64,000 nt of DNA from Streptomyces kanamyceticus. GTDB lineage: Bacteria > Actinomycetota > Actinomycetes > Streptomycetales > Streptomycetaceae. This document shows, one piece after another, positions 34,361 through 42,659 of the stretch. Every line of letters begins with the position of its first letter. Position 1 is the stretch's first letter. The DNA is taken from the NCBI RefSeq assembly GCF_008704495.1, contig NZ_CP023699.1:3596001-3660000 (forward strand). Reading direction: 5' to 3'. The position numbers were made by a program, and so were the translations under genes. Below the pieces are notes generated by a model that searched no databases, had not been told where the DNA came from, and worked only from the letters and a program-made list of their open reading frames with translations.

Positions 34361-36718
34361 CTGACTACGACTTTCCGAGAGCTCGGGATTCTTCCCGAGA
34401 CGGCCGAGGCCCTTGAGGCCGTCGGCATCATCAATCCCTTTCCCATCCAGGAGATGACGCTCCCCGTCGCCCTTTCCGGCACGGACGTCATCGGCCAGGC
34501 CAAGACCGGCACCGGCAAGACGCTCGGCTTCGGACTCCCGCTCCTGGAGCGCGTGATCGTCCCCGCCGACGTCGAAGCGGGCCGCGCCAAGCCCGAGCAG
34601 CTGACCGAGGCGCCCCAGGCCCTCATCGTCGTCCCCACCCGCGAGCTCTGCCAGCAGGTGACGAACGACCTCCTGACCGCGGGCAAGGCGCGCAACGTCC
34701 GCGTCCTCGCCATATACGGCGGCCGTGCCTACGAGCCGCAGGTCGAGGCCCTCAAGAAGGGCATCGACATCGTCGTCGGCACGCCGGGCCGACTGCTCGA
34801 CCTCGCGGGCCAGCGCAAGCTCGACCTCAAGCACATCAAGTGCCTGGTGCTCGACGAGGCCGACGAGATGCTCGACCTGGGCTTCCTGCCCGACGTCGAG
34901 AAGATCATCAACATGCTTCCGGCGAAGCGCCAGACGATGCTGTTCTCGGCGACCATGCCGGGCGCCGTCATCGGCCTCGCCCGTCGCTACATGTCGCAGC
35001 CCACGCACATCCGCGCCACCGCGCCGGACGACGAGGGCCAGACCGTCGCGAACACGAAGCAGCACGTGTACCGCGCGCACAACATGGACAAGCCCGAGAT
35101 GGTCTCGCGCATCCTCCAGGCCGAAGGCCGTGGACTCGCGATGATCTTCTGCCGTACGAAGCGGACCGCCGCCGACATCGCCGAGCAGCTCGAGCGCCGG
35201 GGCTTCGCCTCCGGTGCCGTGCACGGCGACCTCGGCCAGGGCGCCCGCGAGCAGGCGCTGCGCGCGTTCCGCAACGGCAAGGTCGACGTGCTCGTCTGCA
35301 CCGACGTGGCCGCGCGCGGCATCGACGTCGGCGGCGTCACGCACGTCATCAACTACCAGTCCCCCGAGGACGAGAAGACCTACCTGCACCGCATCGGCCG
35401 CACCGGCCGTGCGGGCGCCAAGGGCATCGCGATCACGCTGGTCGACTGGGACGACATCCCGCGCTGGCAGCTGATCAACAAGGCCCTCGACCTGGGCTTC
35501 CCCGACCCGGTCGAGACGTACTCCAGCTCCCCGCACCTGTACGAGGAGCTCGACATCCCGGTGGGCACCAAGGGTGTTCTGCCGCGCGCCGAGCGGACCC
35601 GTGCGGGTCTGGGCGCGGAGGAGATCGAGGACCTCGGCGAGACCGGTGGGCGCGGCCGCGGTGGCCGCTCCGGCGGTCGTACGGAGGACCGCGAGCGTGG
35701 CCGCGACCGCAATCGTGACCGGGGGGACCGGGACCGGGACCGTTCGGGCCCGCCCGCCGCGGCCGAGGACGAGCGCCCCGCGCGCACGCCGCGCCGTCGT
35801 CGCCGCACGCGCGGCGGCAGCCCGCTGGACGCCACCGCCACCCCGGCCGCCACGACCGCGCCGGTCGCACCCGCCGCTCAGGAGGCCGTCGCGGCCCCCG
35901 AGGCGACGGAGCCGCGCACCCCGCGCCGTCGCCGCCGCACGCGCGGCGGAGCGTCGGAGGCCCTGGCCACGGCCGAGAGCACGGCGACCGTGACCGAGGC
36001 TCCCGTGGCCGAGGCCGTCGTCGAAGCTGTCGAGGCCGAGGCTCCGGTGACCAAGCCGCGTCGTCGTACGCGCAAGGTCGCGGAGAAGGTCGCCGAGGCG
36101 GCCGTCCCCGAGATCGAGGCGGAAGCCCCGGTCGAGAAGCCGAAGCGCAAGCCCCGCAAGACCGCCGCAGCCAAGGCCGCCGAAGCCGCCGTCGAGGCTG
36201 TCGAGGTCGCCGAGGCCGAGGCCCCGGCCGCCAAGCCGCGTCGCCGTACGCGCAAGGTCGCGGAGAAGGTCGCCGAGGCCGCCGTCCCCGAGATCGAGGC
36301 CGAGGCCCCGGTCGAGAAGCCGAAGCGCAAGCCCCGCAAGACCGCCGCGGCCAAGGCCGCCGAAGCCGCCGTCGAGGCTGTCGAGGTCGCCGAGGCCGAG
36401 GCCCCGGCCGCCAAGCCGCGTCGCCGTACGCGCAAGGTCGCGGAGAAGGTCGCCGAGGCCGCCGTCCCCGAGATCGAGGCCGAGGCCCCGGCCGAGAAGC
36501 CGAAGCGCAAGCCCCGCAAGACCGCCGCAGCCAAGGCCGCCGAAGCCGCCGTCGAGGCCGAGATCCCCGCGCAGTCCGTGGAGGAGCCGAAGCCCAAGCG
36601 TCGGACCCGCAAGGCCGCCGCCGCTCCGGTGGAAGCGGCCGAGGCCGAGGCACCCGCCGAGAAGCCGAAGCGCCGTACGCGCAAGAAGGCGGAGCCCGTG
36701 GAGACCACGGAAAGCTGA
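34361..36718 (+). CDS. DEAD-box ATP-dependent RNA helicase with basic repeat tail
   Basis: 785 residues from a CTG start. The Q-motif (FRELGI...PFPIQ) lies upstream of the first ATG (34454), so the protein must begin earlier. In that frame a TAG ends at 34300 and only ATT 34355 and CTG 34361 can serve; AGAAGAGG lies 7 bases before the CTG. Helicase motifs: I AKTGTGKT, Ia PTREL, Ib TPGR, II DEAD (VLDEADEMLD), III SAT, V CTDVAARGIDV, VI HRIGRTGRAG. The tail (from about 420) has RG-rich and Lys/Arg/Ala/Glu segments, with three 60-residue repeats (558-735), likely a disordered RNA-binding region. Likely roles are RNA unwinding in ribosome assembly or cold and mRNA turnover. Confidence 0.92.
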   Translation: MTTTFRELGILPETAEALEAVGIINPFPIQEMTLPVALSGTDVIGQAKTGTGKTLGFGLPLLERVIVPADVEAGRAKPEQLTEAPQALIVVPTRELCQQVTNDLLTAGKARNVRVLAIYGGRAYEPQVEALKKGIDIVVGTPGRLLDLAGQRKLDLKHIKCLVLDEADEMLDLGFLPDVEKIINMLPAKRQTMLFSATMPGAVIGLARRYMSQPTHIRATAPDDEGQTVANTKQHVYRAHNMDKPEMVSRILQAEGRGLAMIFCRTKRTAADIAEQLERRGFASGAVHGDLGQGAREQALRAFRNGKVDVLVCTDVAARGIDVGGVTHVINYQSPEDEKTYLHRIGRTGRAGAKGIAITLVDWDDIPRWQLINKALDLGFPDPVETYSSSPHLYEELDIPVGTKGVLPRAERTRAGLGAEEIEDLGETGGRGRGGRSGGRTEDRERGRDRNRDRGDRDRDRSGPPAAAEDERPARTPRRRRRTRGGSPLDATATPAATTAPVAPAAQEAVAAPEATEPRTPRRRRRTRGGASEALATAESTATVTEAPVAEAVVEAVEAEAPVTKPRRRTRKVAEKVAEAAVPEIEAEAPVEKPKRKPRKTAAAKAAEAAVEAVEVAEAEAPAAKPRRRTRKVAEKVAEAAVPEIEAEAPVEKPKRKPRKTAAAKAAEAAVEAVEVAEAEAPAAKPRRRTRKVAEKVAEAAVPEIEAEAPAEKPKRKPRKTAAAKAAEAAVEAEIPAQSVEEPKPKRRTRKAAAAPVEAAEAEAPAEKPKRRTRKKAEPVETTES
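36031..36570 (+). repeat. 180-bp tandem repeats inside the helicase gene
   Basis: Three nearly identical units starting at 36031, 36211 and 36391, each 180 bp (60 codons). The unit encodes PRRRTRKVAEKVAEAAVPEI then a PKRKPRKTAAAKAAEAA-type block. The very high DNA identity suggests recent expansion. Confidence 0.9.
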
Positions 36719-36737
36719 CGCCAGGTCACGCGCTCGT

Positions 36738-36770
36738 CGAAGGCCCGCCCCCGTTCGGGGCGGGCCTTCG
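36738..36770 (+). terminator. Hairpin terminator after the helicase
   Basis: A perfect 14-bp stem (CGAAGGCCCGCCCC) with loop CGTTC, 20 bases after the helicase stop. Confidence 0.85.
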
Positions 36771-36857
36771 CGCGTCGTACAACCACCGGGCCCCTTCACC
36801 GGTCATCCAGGACGACAGCGGATCATCCGGAACAAGCGGAACAGAGGACGTAACCCG

Positions 36858-37379
36858 ATGCACGCTCGCTCCTTGCTCGCCGCCGCGGCCACGGCAGGCC
36901 TCGGCGCCACCCTGCTGACCTTCGCCCCCGCCGCGGAGGCCCATCCCGACGCGTCCGCCGCCCGCGCGGCCACCTGCAAGGAGGCGTCGCTGCGCGTGGT
37001 GGCGTCCGCGTCGGCCGAGCCCGGCGTACTCCGCATCAGCGTCACCAACAGCGGCCCCGCCTGCGTCGTCGACCGCGTCCCGACCGTCACCTTCGGCAAC
37101 CTGGACGGCGCTGCCCAGCCGGTGCCGCCGTCGGAGAGCGCCCCGTACAAGATCGCCACGGGCGGTACGGCGTACGCGGCCGTGCGCACCGTCGACGACC
37201 CGGGCAACCCGCAGGCACGCGTCGTGGACTTCGTGACCGTCGCGGGTGACCCCTTGCACGCGGGCCGCCGCTTCACCGCCGACGCACTCGGCCTGCCCGA
37301 CGGCGTGCGCGTCTGGGAGCCGGTGACGACGTGGTGGAAGCCGACACGGGCCCAGGCCGACGCCGCGCTGCCCGCCTGA
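36858..37379 (+). CDS. Secreted DUF4232-like protein
   Basis: 173 residues. A Sec signal peptide with cleavage around AEAHPDA (residue 30-35) is followed by one domain of beta-sandwich type: CKEASLRVVASASAEPG, LRISVTNSGPACVVDRVPTV. Two Cys could make one disulfide. This resembles DUF4232 proteins, secreted actinobacterial proteins of unknown role. RBS GGACGTAACCCG is weak. A hairpin follows the stop. Confidence 0.7.
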   Translation: MHARSLLAAAATAGLGATLLTFAPAAEAHPDASAARAATCKEASLRVVASASAEPGVLRISVTNSGPACVVDRVPTVTFGNLDGAAQPVPPSESAPYKIATGGTAYAAVRTVDDPGNPQARVVDFVTVAGDPLHAGRRFTADALGLPDGVRVWEPVTTWWKPTRAQADAALPA

Positions 37380-37389
37380 GACACGGGCG

Positions 37390-37433
37390 GACGGCCCGCT
37401 CCTGCCCGGCGTACCGGGGCCGGGCGGGCCGTC
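37390..37433 (+). terminator. Hairpin terminator after the DUF4232-like gene
   Basis: Arms GACGGCCCGC/GCGGGCCGTC with an inner CCCGGC/GCCGGG pairing, 11 bases after the stop. Confidence 0.65.
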
Positions 37434-37467
37434 TAAGCGGCCTTGTGGAAGTTCGGTGCGGTTCGGG

Positions 37468-37525
37468 TGCGCCCCGAAGGGGCGCGGGGAACTGCGCGAC
37501 CAGCCACGACGCGCCTGCGGATGTG
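37468..37525. repeat. Dispersed GC-rich intergenic repeat, copy 3
   Basis: GCCCCGAAGGGGCGCGGGGA followed by ACTGCGCGACCAGCCACGAC. It lies between two genes on the same strand, after a terminator hairpin. Confidence 0.65.
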
Positions 37526-37632
37526 GACCGTATTCCCCGCGATGCGCCACAAGCGACGCCGCCTGACGCGCCCCGGGCGGCACGAGGCAGGCGCGCTGCC
37601 CCGCCATGGAGCCGACCGGTTAGCCTCGGCCC

Positions 37633-38529
37633 ATGAGCAGGCCTCCCACCTTCGTCCCGCCCCCGTGCGCCACCGCGCGCACCCTCCGGACCGCCCGCGG
37701 TGACTTCGCGGTGCTCGACGCGGTCCCGCCGCGCGGCGTCCCGGTCGCCGGGACCGTCCTCATGCTCCCCGGCTTCACCGGCAGCAAGGAGGACTTCATC
37801 GCCCTCCTGGAGCCGATCGCCGCCGCGGGCTACCGCGCCGTCACGGTGGACGGGCGCGGGCAGTACGAGACCGCGGGGCCGGACGACGAATCGGCGTACG
37901 CCCAGGAGGAGTTGGCCCGCGACGCCCTCGCCCAGGCGGCGGCACTCGGCGACGAAACCAGTGCCGGTCCCGGTGCCCTCGCGCTGCTCGGCCACTCCCT
38001 GGGCGGCCAGGTGGCCCGCGCCGCCGTGCTCCTGGCGCCCGGCACCTTCTCCTCGCTCACCCTCATGTCGTCGGGCCCCGCCGCGATCACTCCCACCCAG
38101 CAGACCCGCGCCACGATGCTGGCGGACGCCGTAGGAGTGCTGTCGATGGACGAGGTGTGGCAGGCCATGCGGGCCATGGAGCCGCCGCCCCCGCAGGACG
38201 CGGACACCGGCGCCGAGGACAGCGCCGACGACAGCGAGGCCCTGCGCGCCCGCTGGCTGCGGCACAACCCGGCCCAGCTGATCGCCACGGCCCGCCAGCT
38301 CTGCACGGAACAGGACCGGGTCGACGAGCTCGCCGCGACGCCGCCGCCCAAGCACGTCCTGTCGGGCGAGCGCGACGACACCTGGCCCGTGCCGCTCCTG
38401 GACGACATGGCGCACCGCCTGCGGGCGCACCGTTCGGTGATCGCCGGTGCCGAGCACTCCCCCAACACGGACCGCCCGGCACAGACGGCGGCAGCCCTGA
38501 TCGCCTTCTGGGACCGGCACCGGGCCTGA
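37633..38529 (+). CDS. Alpha/beta hydrolase (lysophospholipase-like)
   Basis: 298 residues, no signal peptide. PGFTGSKEDF (oxyanion), nucleophile LGHSLGGQVAR (Ser), acid SGERDDTWPV (Asp), His AEHSPNTDRP. It has the fold of lysophospholipase/esterase-type hydrolases, with substrate unknown. The stop is 2 bases from the stop of the convergent NYN-domain gene, so the two transcripts must overlap unless termination occurs inside the genes. Confidence 0.85.
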   Translation: MSRPPTFVPPPCATARTLRTARGDFAVLDAVPPRGVPVAGTVLMLPGFTGSKEDFIALLEPIAAAGYRAVTVDGRGQYETAGPDDESAYAQEELARDALAQAAALGDETSAGPGALALLGHSLGGQVARAAVLLAPGTFSSLTLMSSGPAAITPTQQTRATMLADAVGVLSMDEVWQAMRAMEPPPPQDADTGAEDSADDSEALRARWLRHNPAQLIATARQLCTEQDRVDELAATPPPKHVLSGERDDTWPVPLLDDMAHRLRAHRSVIAGAEHSPNTDRPAQTAAALIAFWDRHRA

Positions 38530-38531
38530 CG

Positions 38532-39485
38532 TCAGTACTGCGTCTGCAGGTGGTCCCAGAACCCGTCCCGCAGCGCCCTGCGCAGATCCGACTGCCCGCG
38601 CAGCGAGTACTGCAGCAGCCGCTCCGCCTCCACGAGGAGTTCCTGGTCCACCGAGCCGGGCAGGTACGGATGCCCGGGGAGCAGTCCCACCAGCGCCTCG
38701 CGCCCCCGCGCGGCCAGCCACTTCGCGGCGATCTGCGCGCCGACGAAGCGGACGTCGTCGCGCGAGGGACGGTGCGCGGAGGGGCCCGCCTCGTACGTCG
38801 TGGCCGCTCGCCGCGTGACGTACGGCTTGAAGAAGTCGAGGTCGAACGTGCGCTGGCTGTCGACCTCCCAGAGCAGCGGCTCCGCCTGATTGCGTCCGTC
38901 GGGCGCCTCGATGCCCCAGAGGTGGACCCGCGCGCCGTACCCCTGTGCGGCCTCGACGGCGGAGACCAGGTCCTCGTCGCCGCCGATCAGCGCGGCATCG
39001 CTGATGGCGCGGTGCCTGGCGAGGGACTCCAGGTCGGTCCTGATCAGCGAGTCGACGCCCTTCTGCTGATTGTTGGCGTTCAGGTTGCCGAGCCTGACCT
39101 TGACGTCGGGCAGCTCGGCGATGGACTGCTGCTCGGTCGTGTGGATGCGGCGCCTGGCGCCGTCGTACCAGTAGACGCGCAGCAGACGGCTGTCCGCGAA
39201 GATCGTGCGGGCCTTGTCGATGAGCGCCTCGATGAGCCCTTCGGCGTCGAGATCGAAGGCGCGCCGGTCCTCGGTACCCGTGGCGAGCCGCCCCGCGGCC
39301 GCGTACAGATACCCGGCGTCGACGAAGATCGCGTGGGTGGACGGGGTCTTGGCCACCTCGGCGAGCATCCGCTCCAGGAGGCCATTGGCGCGCTCCAGCT
39401 GAGCGCTGATGTCGGCTGCGCTGATCTCGTCCGCGCCAGGTTCGCCCGCGTCCGGGGCGGCTGCGCTGTGGTCGGCGTCGTTCAT
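38532..39485 (-). CDS. NYN-domain (PIN-like) RNA-binding/nuclease protein
   Basis: 317 residues. The NYN/PIN-like fold has conserved acidic residues: HAIFVDAGYLYAAAG (first Asp), KGVDSLIRTDLESLA (second Asp), ALIGGDEDLVSAVEAA (third Asp pair). These ligate Mg2+ in NYN nucleases (LabA/Vpa0982 type). The C-terminal third (from about 225) is an additional helical region. Probably acts in RNA processing or decay. The ATG at 39485 is chosen; the longer form begins with Cys-rich residues lacking conservation cues. Confidence 0.82.
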   Translation of the reverse strand: MNDADHSAAAPDAGEPGADEISAADISAQLERANGLLERMLAEVAKTPSTHAIFVDAGYLYAAAGRLATGTEDRRAFDLDAEGLIEALIDKARTIFADSRLLRVYWYDGARRRIHTTEQQSIAELPDVKVRLGNLNANNQQKGVDSLIRTDLESLARHRAISDAALIGGDEDLVSAVEAAQGYGARVHLWGIEAPDGRNQAEPLLWEVDSQRTFDLDFFKPYVTRRAATTYEAGPSAHRPSRDDVRFVGAQIAAKWLAARGREALVGLLPGHPYLPGSVDQELLVEAERLLQYSLRGQSDLRRALRDGFWDHLQTQY

Positions 39486-39724
39486 AGGGAACCCAGTCTC
39501 CCGCCGGTCACACAGCGAACACAACCGGTCCCGCTACTCGTAGGTAATTAGGTTCGCGAAAAATTTCCTTAGCGTAGGGAATGTTTGCTGGAAGCAACTC
39601 GTTGTACCCATCAGGAACGCGGGGCGCTCTAGCCCCGCAACCCACACTTAACGGGCAGGCAACGGCCTGGCCACACTCAGTAGTTCTCCTTCAGGAGGAT
39701 GACCAGACGAAGGGAGAAGCCACC

Positions 39725-39877
39725 ATGCGCTTCGAAATCATGCGACTTGACGACGTCGACGGCTCCGCCGTGGACAGCACCGTCGTGGACGCCGCCTCCG
39801 TCAACCGGATCGTGCAGCAGGCCGCAGCCATAGGCCAGCGCATCTATATCCGCCCGGCCGAATCCTCGGCTTCGTAA
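39725..39877 (+). CDS. Conserved 50-residue protein
   Basis: 50 residues (starts MRFEIMRLDDVDG, ends RPAESSAS). AAGGGAGAAGCCACC precedes the ATG, and a strong terminator hairpin follows, so this is a genuine monocistronic small gene. No domain is known to me; I recall near-identical proteins in other streptomycetes. The 238-base leader region (39486-39724) contains a GCGGGGC/GCCCCGC hairpin and TCCTTCAGGA dyad near 39690. Confidence 0.75.
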   Translation: MRFEIMRLDDVDGSAVDSTVVDAASVNRIVQQAAAIGQRIYIRPAESSAS

Positions 39878-39898
39878 CACTTACGCGTACGCAGACGT

Positions 39899-39936
39899 CG
39901 AAGGGCCCCGGCACCAGTTGGTGCCGGGGCCCTTCG
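39899..39936. terminator. Bidirectional hairpin terminator
   Basis: An 18-bp stem (CGAAGGGCCCCGGCACCA and its complement) with a minimal loop, between the 50-residue protein gene and convergent marC-type gene. Confidence 0.85.
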
Positions 39937-39951
39937 TGCGTCCGCGCGACC

Positions 39952-40557
39952 TCAGCCGCCCTTGATCACCTGCGTCACGCCGTTGATGATCTGCTGCACG
40001 GCGATGGCGGACAGCATCATGCCCGCGAGTCGGGTCACCAGGACCACGCCGCCGTCCTTGATCACGCGGATGATCAGCAGCGAGTACCGCATCACCAGCC
40101 ACAGCACCACGTGCATCGCCACGATCGCCGACCAGACGGAGATCTGCGTGGCGGCGCTGTGGGCGTTCTGCACGGCCAGGATGACCGAGACGATCGCGCC
40201 GGGCCCGGCGAGCAGCGGCATGCCGAGCGGTACGAGCGCGACGTTGACGTCCTTGGTCTGCTTCGGCTCGTCCGTCTTGCCGGTGAGCAGGTCGAGCGCG
40301 ATGAGCAGCAGCAGGAGTCCGCCCGCGATCATCAGCGCGGGCACGGAGACGTGCAGGTAGTTGAGGATCTGGTGGCCCACGAGACCGAAGACGGAGATCA
40401 CGCCGAAGGCGACGCAGACGGCCTGGAAGGCCATCCGCTGCTGCACCTTGGCGGGGCGCCCCGCGGTCAGACCGAGGAAGATCGGGGTGATCCCAGGGGG
40501 GTCCATAATCACGAATAGCGTGAGAAAGAGGGATCCGAAAACGGCGACGTCGAACAC
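39952..40557 (-). CDS. MarC family integral membrane protein
   Basis: 201 residues, six predicted membrane helices. The MarC/NAAT signature is present: LFVIMDPPGITPIFLGLT near the start and ALVPLGMPLLAGPGAIVSVIL in the middle. Family members were once linked to multiple antibiotic resistance, but transport function is not established. I chose GTG 40557, which gives the family's usual length and begins just before the first helix. Longer starts add a basic non-conserved stretch. Confidence 0.88.
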   Translation of the reverse strand: MFDVAVFGSLFLTLFVIMDPPGITPIFLGLTAGRPAKVQQRMAFQAVCVAFGVISVFGLVGHQILNYLHVSVPALMIAGGLLLLLIALDLLTGKTDEPKQTKDVNVALVPLGMPLLAGPGAIVSVILAVQNAHSAATQISVWSAIVAMHVVLWLVMRYSLLIIRVIKDGGVVLVTRLAGMMLSAIAVQQIINGVTQVIKGG

Positions 40558-40702
40558 AGTGATGGCCTTGCAGAGAGTCGAGAGGCGTACGAAGGAGCCA
40601 CGCCGGACGGCGCCGGGCACGAGGCACGGGCACAGGGCACGGCAGCAACCATCGCGGAGGCGCGGTGGAGTGAATGGAGTGGTGTGAGGGTGTCGCGGGG
40701 CG

Positions 40703-41569
40703 CTACGCGGCGGAGTGTCCGCCCGCGCCCGGCACGGGGAACGCCCCGGTCGCCCTGCGGGTGATCTCGCCGTAGATCTCGGGGTCGGTGGTGAACTCCC
40801 CGAGCACGCACGTCTTGCGACTGCCGTGGTAGTCGCTGGACCCGGTGGCGAGCAGGCCCAGGTCCGCCGCGAGGCCGCGCAGCCGGGCGCGGGTCTCGGG
40901 CGCGTGGTCCATGTGGTCGGCCTCGATGCCGTCGAGACCCGCCGCGGCGAGCCGGGCTATCGCGGCCTCGGGCACCACCTGGCCGCGCTTGGCGGCCGCG
41001 GGGTGCGCGAAGACGGTGACGCCCCCGGCCGCCTTGACCAGGCGGATGGCGTCGAAGGGGTCGAGCTCGTGCTTCCCGGCGTACGCACGGCCGCCGTCGG
41101 CGAGCCACTCGGGCGTGAAGGCGTCGGAGACGGTGGGCACGACGCCCAGCTCGACGAGGGCCTCCGCGACGTGCGGGCGCCCGACGGAACCGTCGCCCGC
41201 GATGCGCGCGACCTGCTCCCAGGTCACCGGCACACCGAGCGCCTGGAGCTTGCCGACCATCGCCTTGGCGCGCGGCACCCGGTCGTCCCTGACCAGCTCG
41301 CGCTCGCGGGCGAGCTCCGGCTCTTCGGGGTCGAAGAGGTAAGCGAGCATGTGCAGGCCCACGCCGTCCAGGCGGCAGGAGAGCTCCGCGCCGGTGACGA
41401 GGGTGAGCCCGGCGGGCAGGGCCTCGATGGCCGCCGCGTATCCCCTGGTGGTGTCGTGGTCGGTGAGCGCGACGACGTCGAGCCCGGCTGCGGCGGCGTT
41501 GGCCACCAGCTCGGCCGGGGTGTCCGTGCCGTCGGAGGCGGTGGAGTGGGTGTGCAGATCGATGCGCAC
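40703..41569 (-). CDS. PHP-domain metal-dependent phosphoesterase
   Basis: 288 residues. All metal ligand motifs of the PHP fold are visible: DLHTHS (5-10), LTDHD (37-41), a central Glu (TGAELSC), FAHP and SSDYHG near the end. Related proteins (YciV/RnmV, AMP phosphatase type) are 5'-3' exonucleases or 3',5'-nucleotide phosphatases. It is upstream of marC on the same strand with about 145 bases between. Confidence 0.88.
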   Translation of the reverse strand: MRIDLHTHSTASDGTDTPAELVANAAAAGLDVVALTDHDTTRGYAAAIEALPAGLTLVTGAELSCRLDGVGLHMLAYLFDPEEPELARERELVRDDRVPRAKAMVGKLQALGVPVTWEQVARIAGDGSVGRPHVAEALVELGVVPTVSDAFTPEWLADGGRAYAGKHELDPFDAIRLVKAAGGVTVFAHPAAAKRGQVVPEAAIARLAAAGLDGIEADHMDHAPETRARLRGLAADLGLLATGSSDYHGSRKTCVLGEFTTDPEIYGEITRRATGAFPVPGAGGHSAA

Positions 41570-41700
41570 GCTGCGGACTCCAGGCTCTGGCGGGACGGCG
41601 TAAGGGGACGGTCAAGGATAACGGGAACCGGCCGCTCCACCCGCCGCGCGGAGCGAGGCGTCGCTCACGGAGCGGCTCCCGTGGCTGGTGCCCCTGCCCC

Positions 41701-41818
41701 GTACGGCCCGCACCGGGGTCTCGCGCAGTTCCCCGCGCCCCTTAACCACAACGCACCGACCGGCGACGTCTCAGTCAGGGGCGCGGGGAACTGCGCGAAG
41801 CCCCGGTGCGGGCCGTAC
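41701..41818. repeat. Large inverted repeat built from two opposed repeat copies (copy 4)
   Basis: Two 42-base arms (41701-41742 and 41777-41818) match at 40 of 42 positions and flank a 34-base loop. Each arm contains the dispersed core CGCGCAGTTCCCCGCGCCCC. It lies between two minus-strand genes and could form a very stable stem in RNA. Confidence 0.85.
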
Positions 41819-41854
41819 CGGTCCGGAGGCATGGAGGCGGCGCCGGTCCAGCCG

Positions 41855-42496
41855 CTAAGGCATGAGCAGGCGCGGTGACAGCGCCCCACACGGCAAAAGA
41901 TCCACTTCCGCACCGGCGTCCCGCAAATCCGTGAGCACCAGTTCGTCGTACATCAGAAGCCCCGACTGCTCCGGCCACGCGATGGCCCACAGCCACAGGC
42001 CGCGCGCCTCGCCCGCGAAGACGGCGCGGTCGTCCGGGGTGCCCGACACGTGCCACATCGGCGTCGGTCTGCCGGCCGCGAGGACCTTGGCCTGCGGCGG
42101 CTTCTCGACGCCCATGTGGGGTCCTGGGTCGGGTCCGTCGATGCCCGCGTAGCGCGCGCCGAGGCCGACGCCCAGCTCCTCGGCGACGAGCACCAGCTCG
42201 CCGACGCCGCCGAGCGGCGCGGGCCCCGAGCAGGCCACCGCGGTCGCCCGCCCGCCGCTGCGGTCGTCACCCGCGCAGACCACGCCCGTGAACAGCCAGC
42301 CGACCGGCAGCGGCCACGGCATCCACACCGGTACCTGCGCGCGGCGCACCACGACCTGGAGGGCCTCGACGCTGGGCGGGATCACGGGCTGCAGCGGGTG
42401 CACGGTGCCGTGCACGTCGCACTGCCAGGAGTCGGCAAAGAGACCGGGAGCCCTGACCCGGCCACCACACTTCGGGCAACTGGGTTCGCCCCTCAT
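41855..42496 (-). CDS. DUF6758-like protein with N-terminal zinc ribbon
   Basis: 213 residues. The N-terminus has CPKCGGRVRAPG and WQCDVHG, likely a small zinc ribbon. The rest is an alpha/beta domain with GWLFTGVVCAGDDRSGGRATAVACSGPAPLGG and a C-terminal YDELVLTDLRDAG. I recognise it as the actinomycete family now called DUF6758, function unknown. The ATG at 42496 is preferred; a TTG three codons upstream is possible. Confidence 0.7.
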   Translation of the reverse strand: MRGEPSCPKCGGRVRAPGLFADSWQCDVHGTVHPLQPVIPPSVEALQVVVRRAQVPVWMPWPLPVGWLFTGVVCAGDDRSGGRATAVACSGPAPLGGVGELVLVAEELGVGLGARYAGIDGPDPGPHMGVEKPPQAKVLAAGRPTPMWHVSGTPDDRAVFAGEARGLWLWAIAWPEQSGLLMYDELVLTDLRDAGAEVDLLPCGALSPRLLMP

Positions 42497-42575
42497 AGCG
42501 CCCAACGGTCCTCCCCGGTCGTCGCCCCGTCAAGGACGATCACCCGTCCGGTGGCGCCGTCACCAGGCAAAACTA

Positions 42576-42622
42576 GATGTAGCTTGCATCCTTTAGCCTC
42601 CCTAACTTAATATGTGTATACA
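42576..42622 (+). promoter_or_regulatory. AT-rich promoter/operator region of the MFS gene
   Basis: An unusually AT-rich stretch with an imperfect dyad GATGTAGC/TTGCATC (42576-42590) and a palindrome TGTATACA (42615-42622), 38 bases before the MFS start. Such dyads near a lone efflux gene often bind MarR/TetR repressors. No regulator gene is adjacent. Confidence 0.35.
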
Positions 42623-42659
42623 TCAACGAACTCGCTGGAAGCAGTGAAGGAGCGGCTGT

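Noticed and set aside
42590..42612. Possible iron box (TTAGCCTCCCTAACTTAA) before the MFS gene
   Set aside because: The right half resembles the DmdR/IdeR site but the left half does not, and no iron-related gene is nearby.
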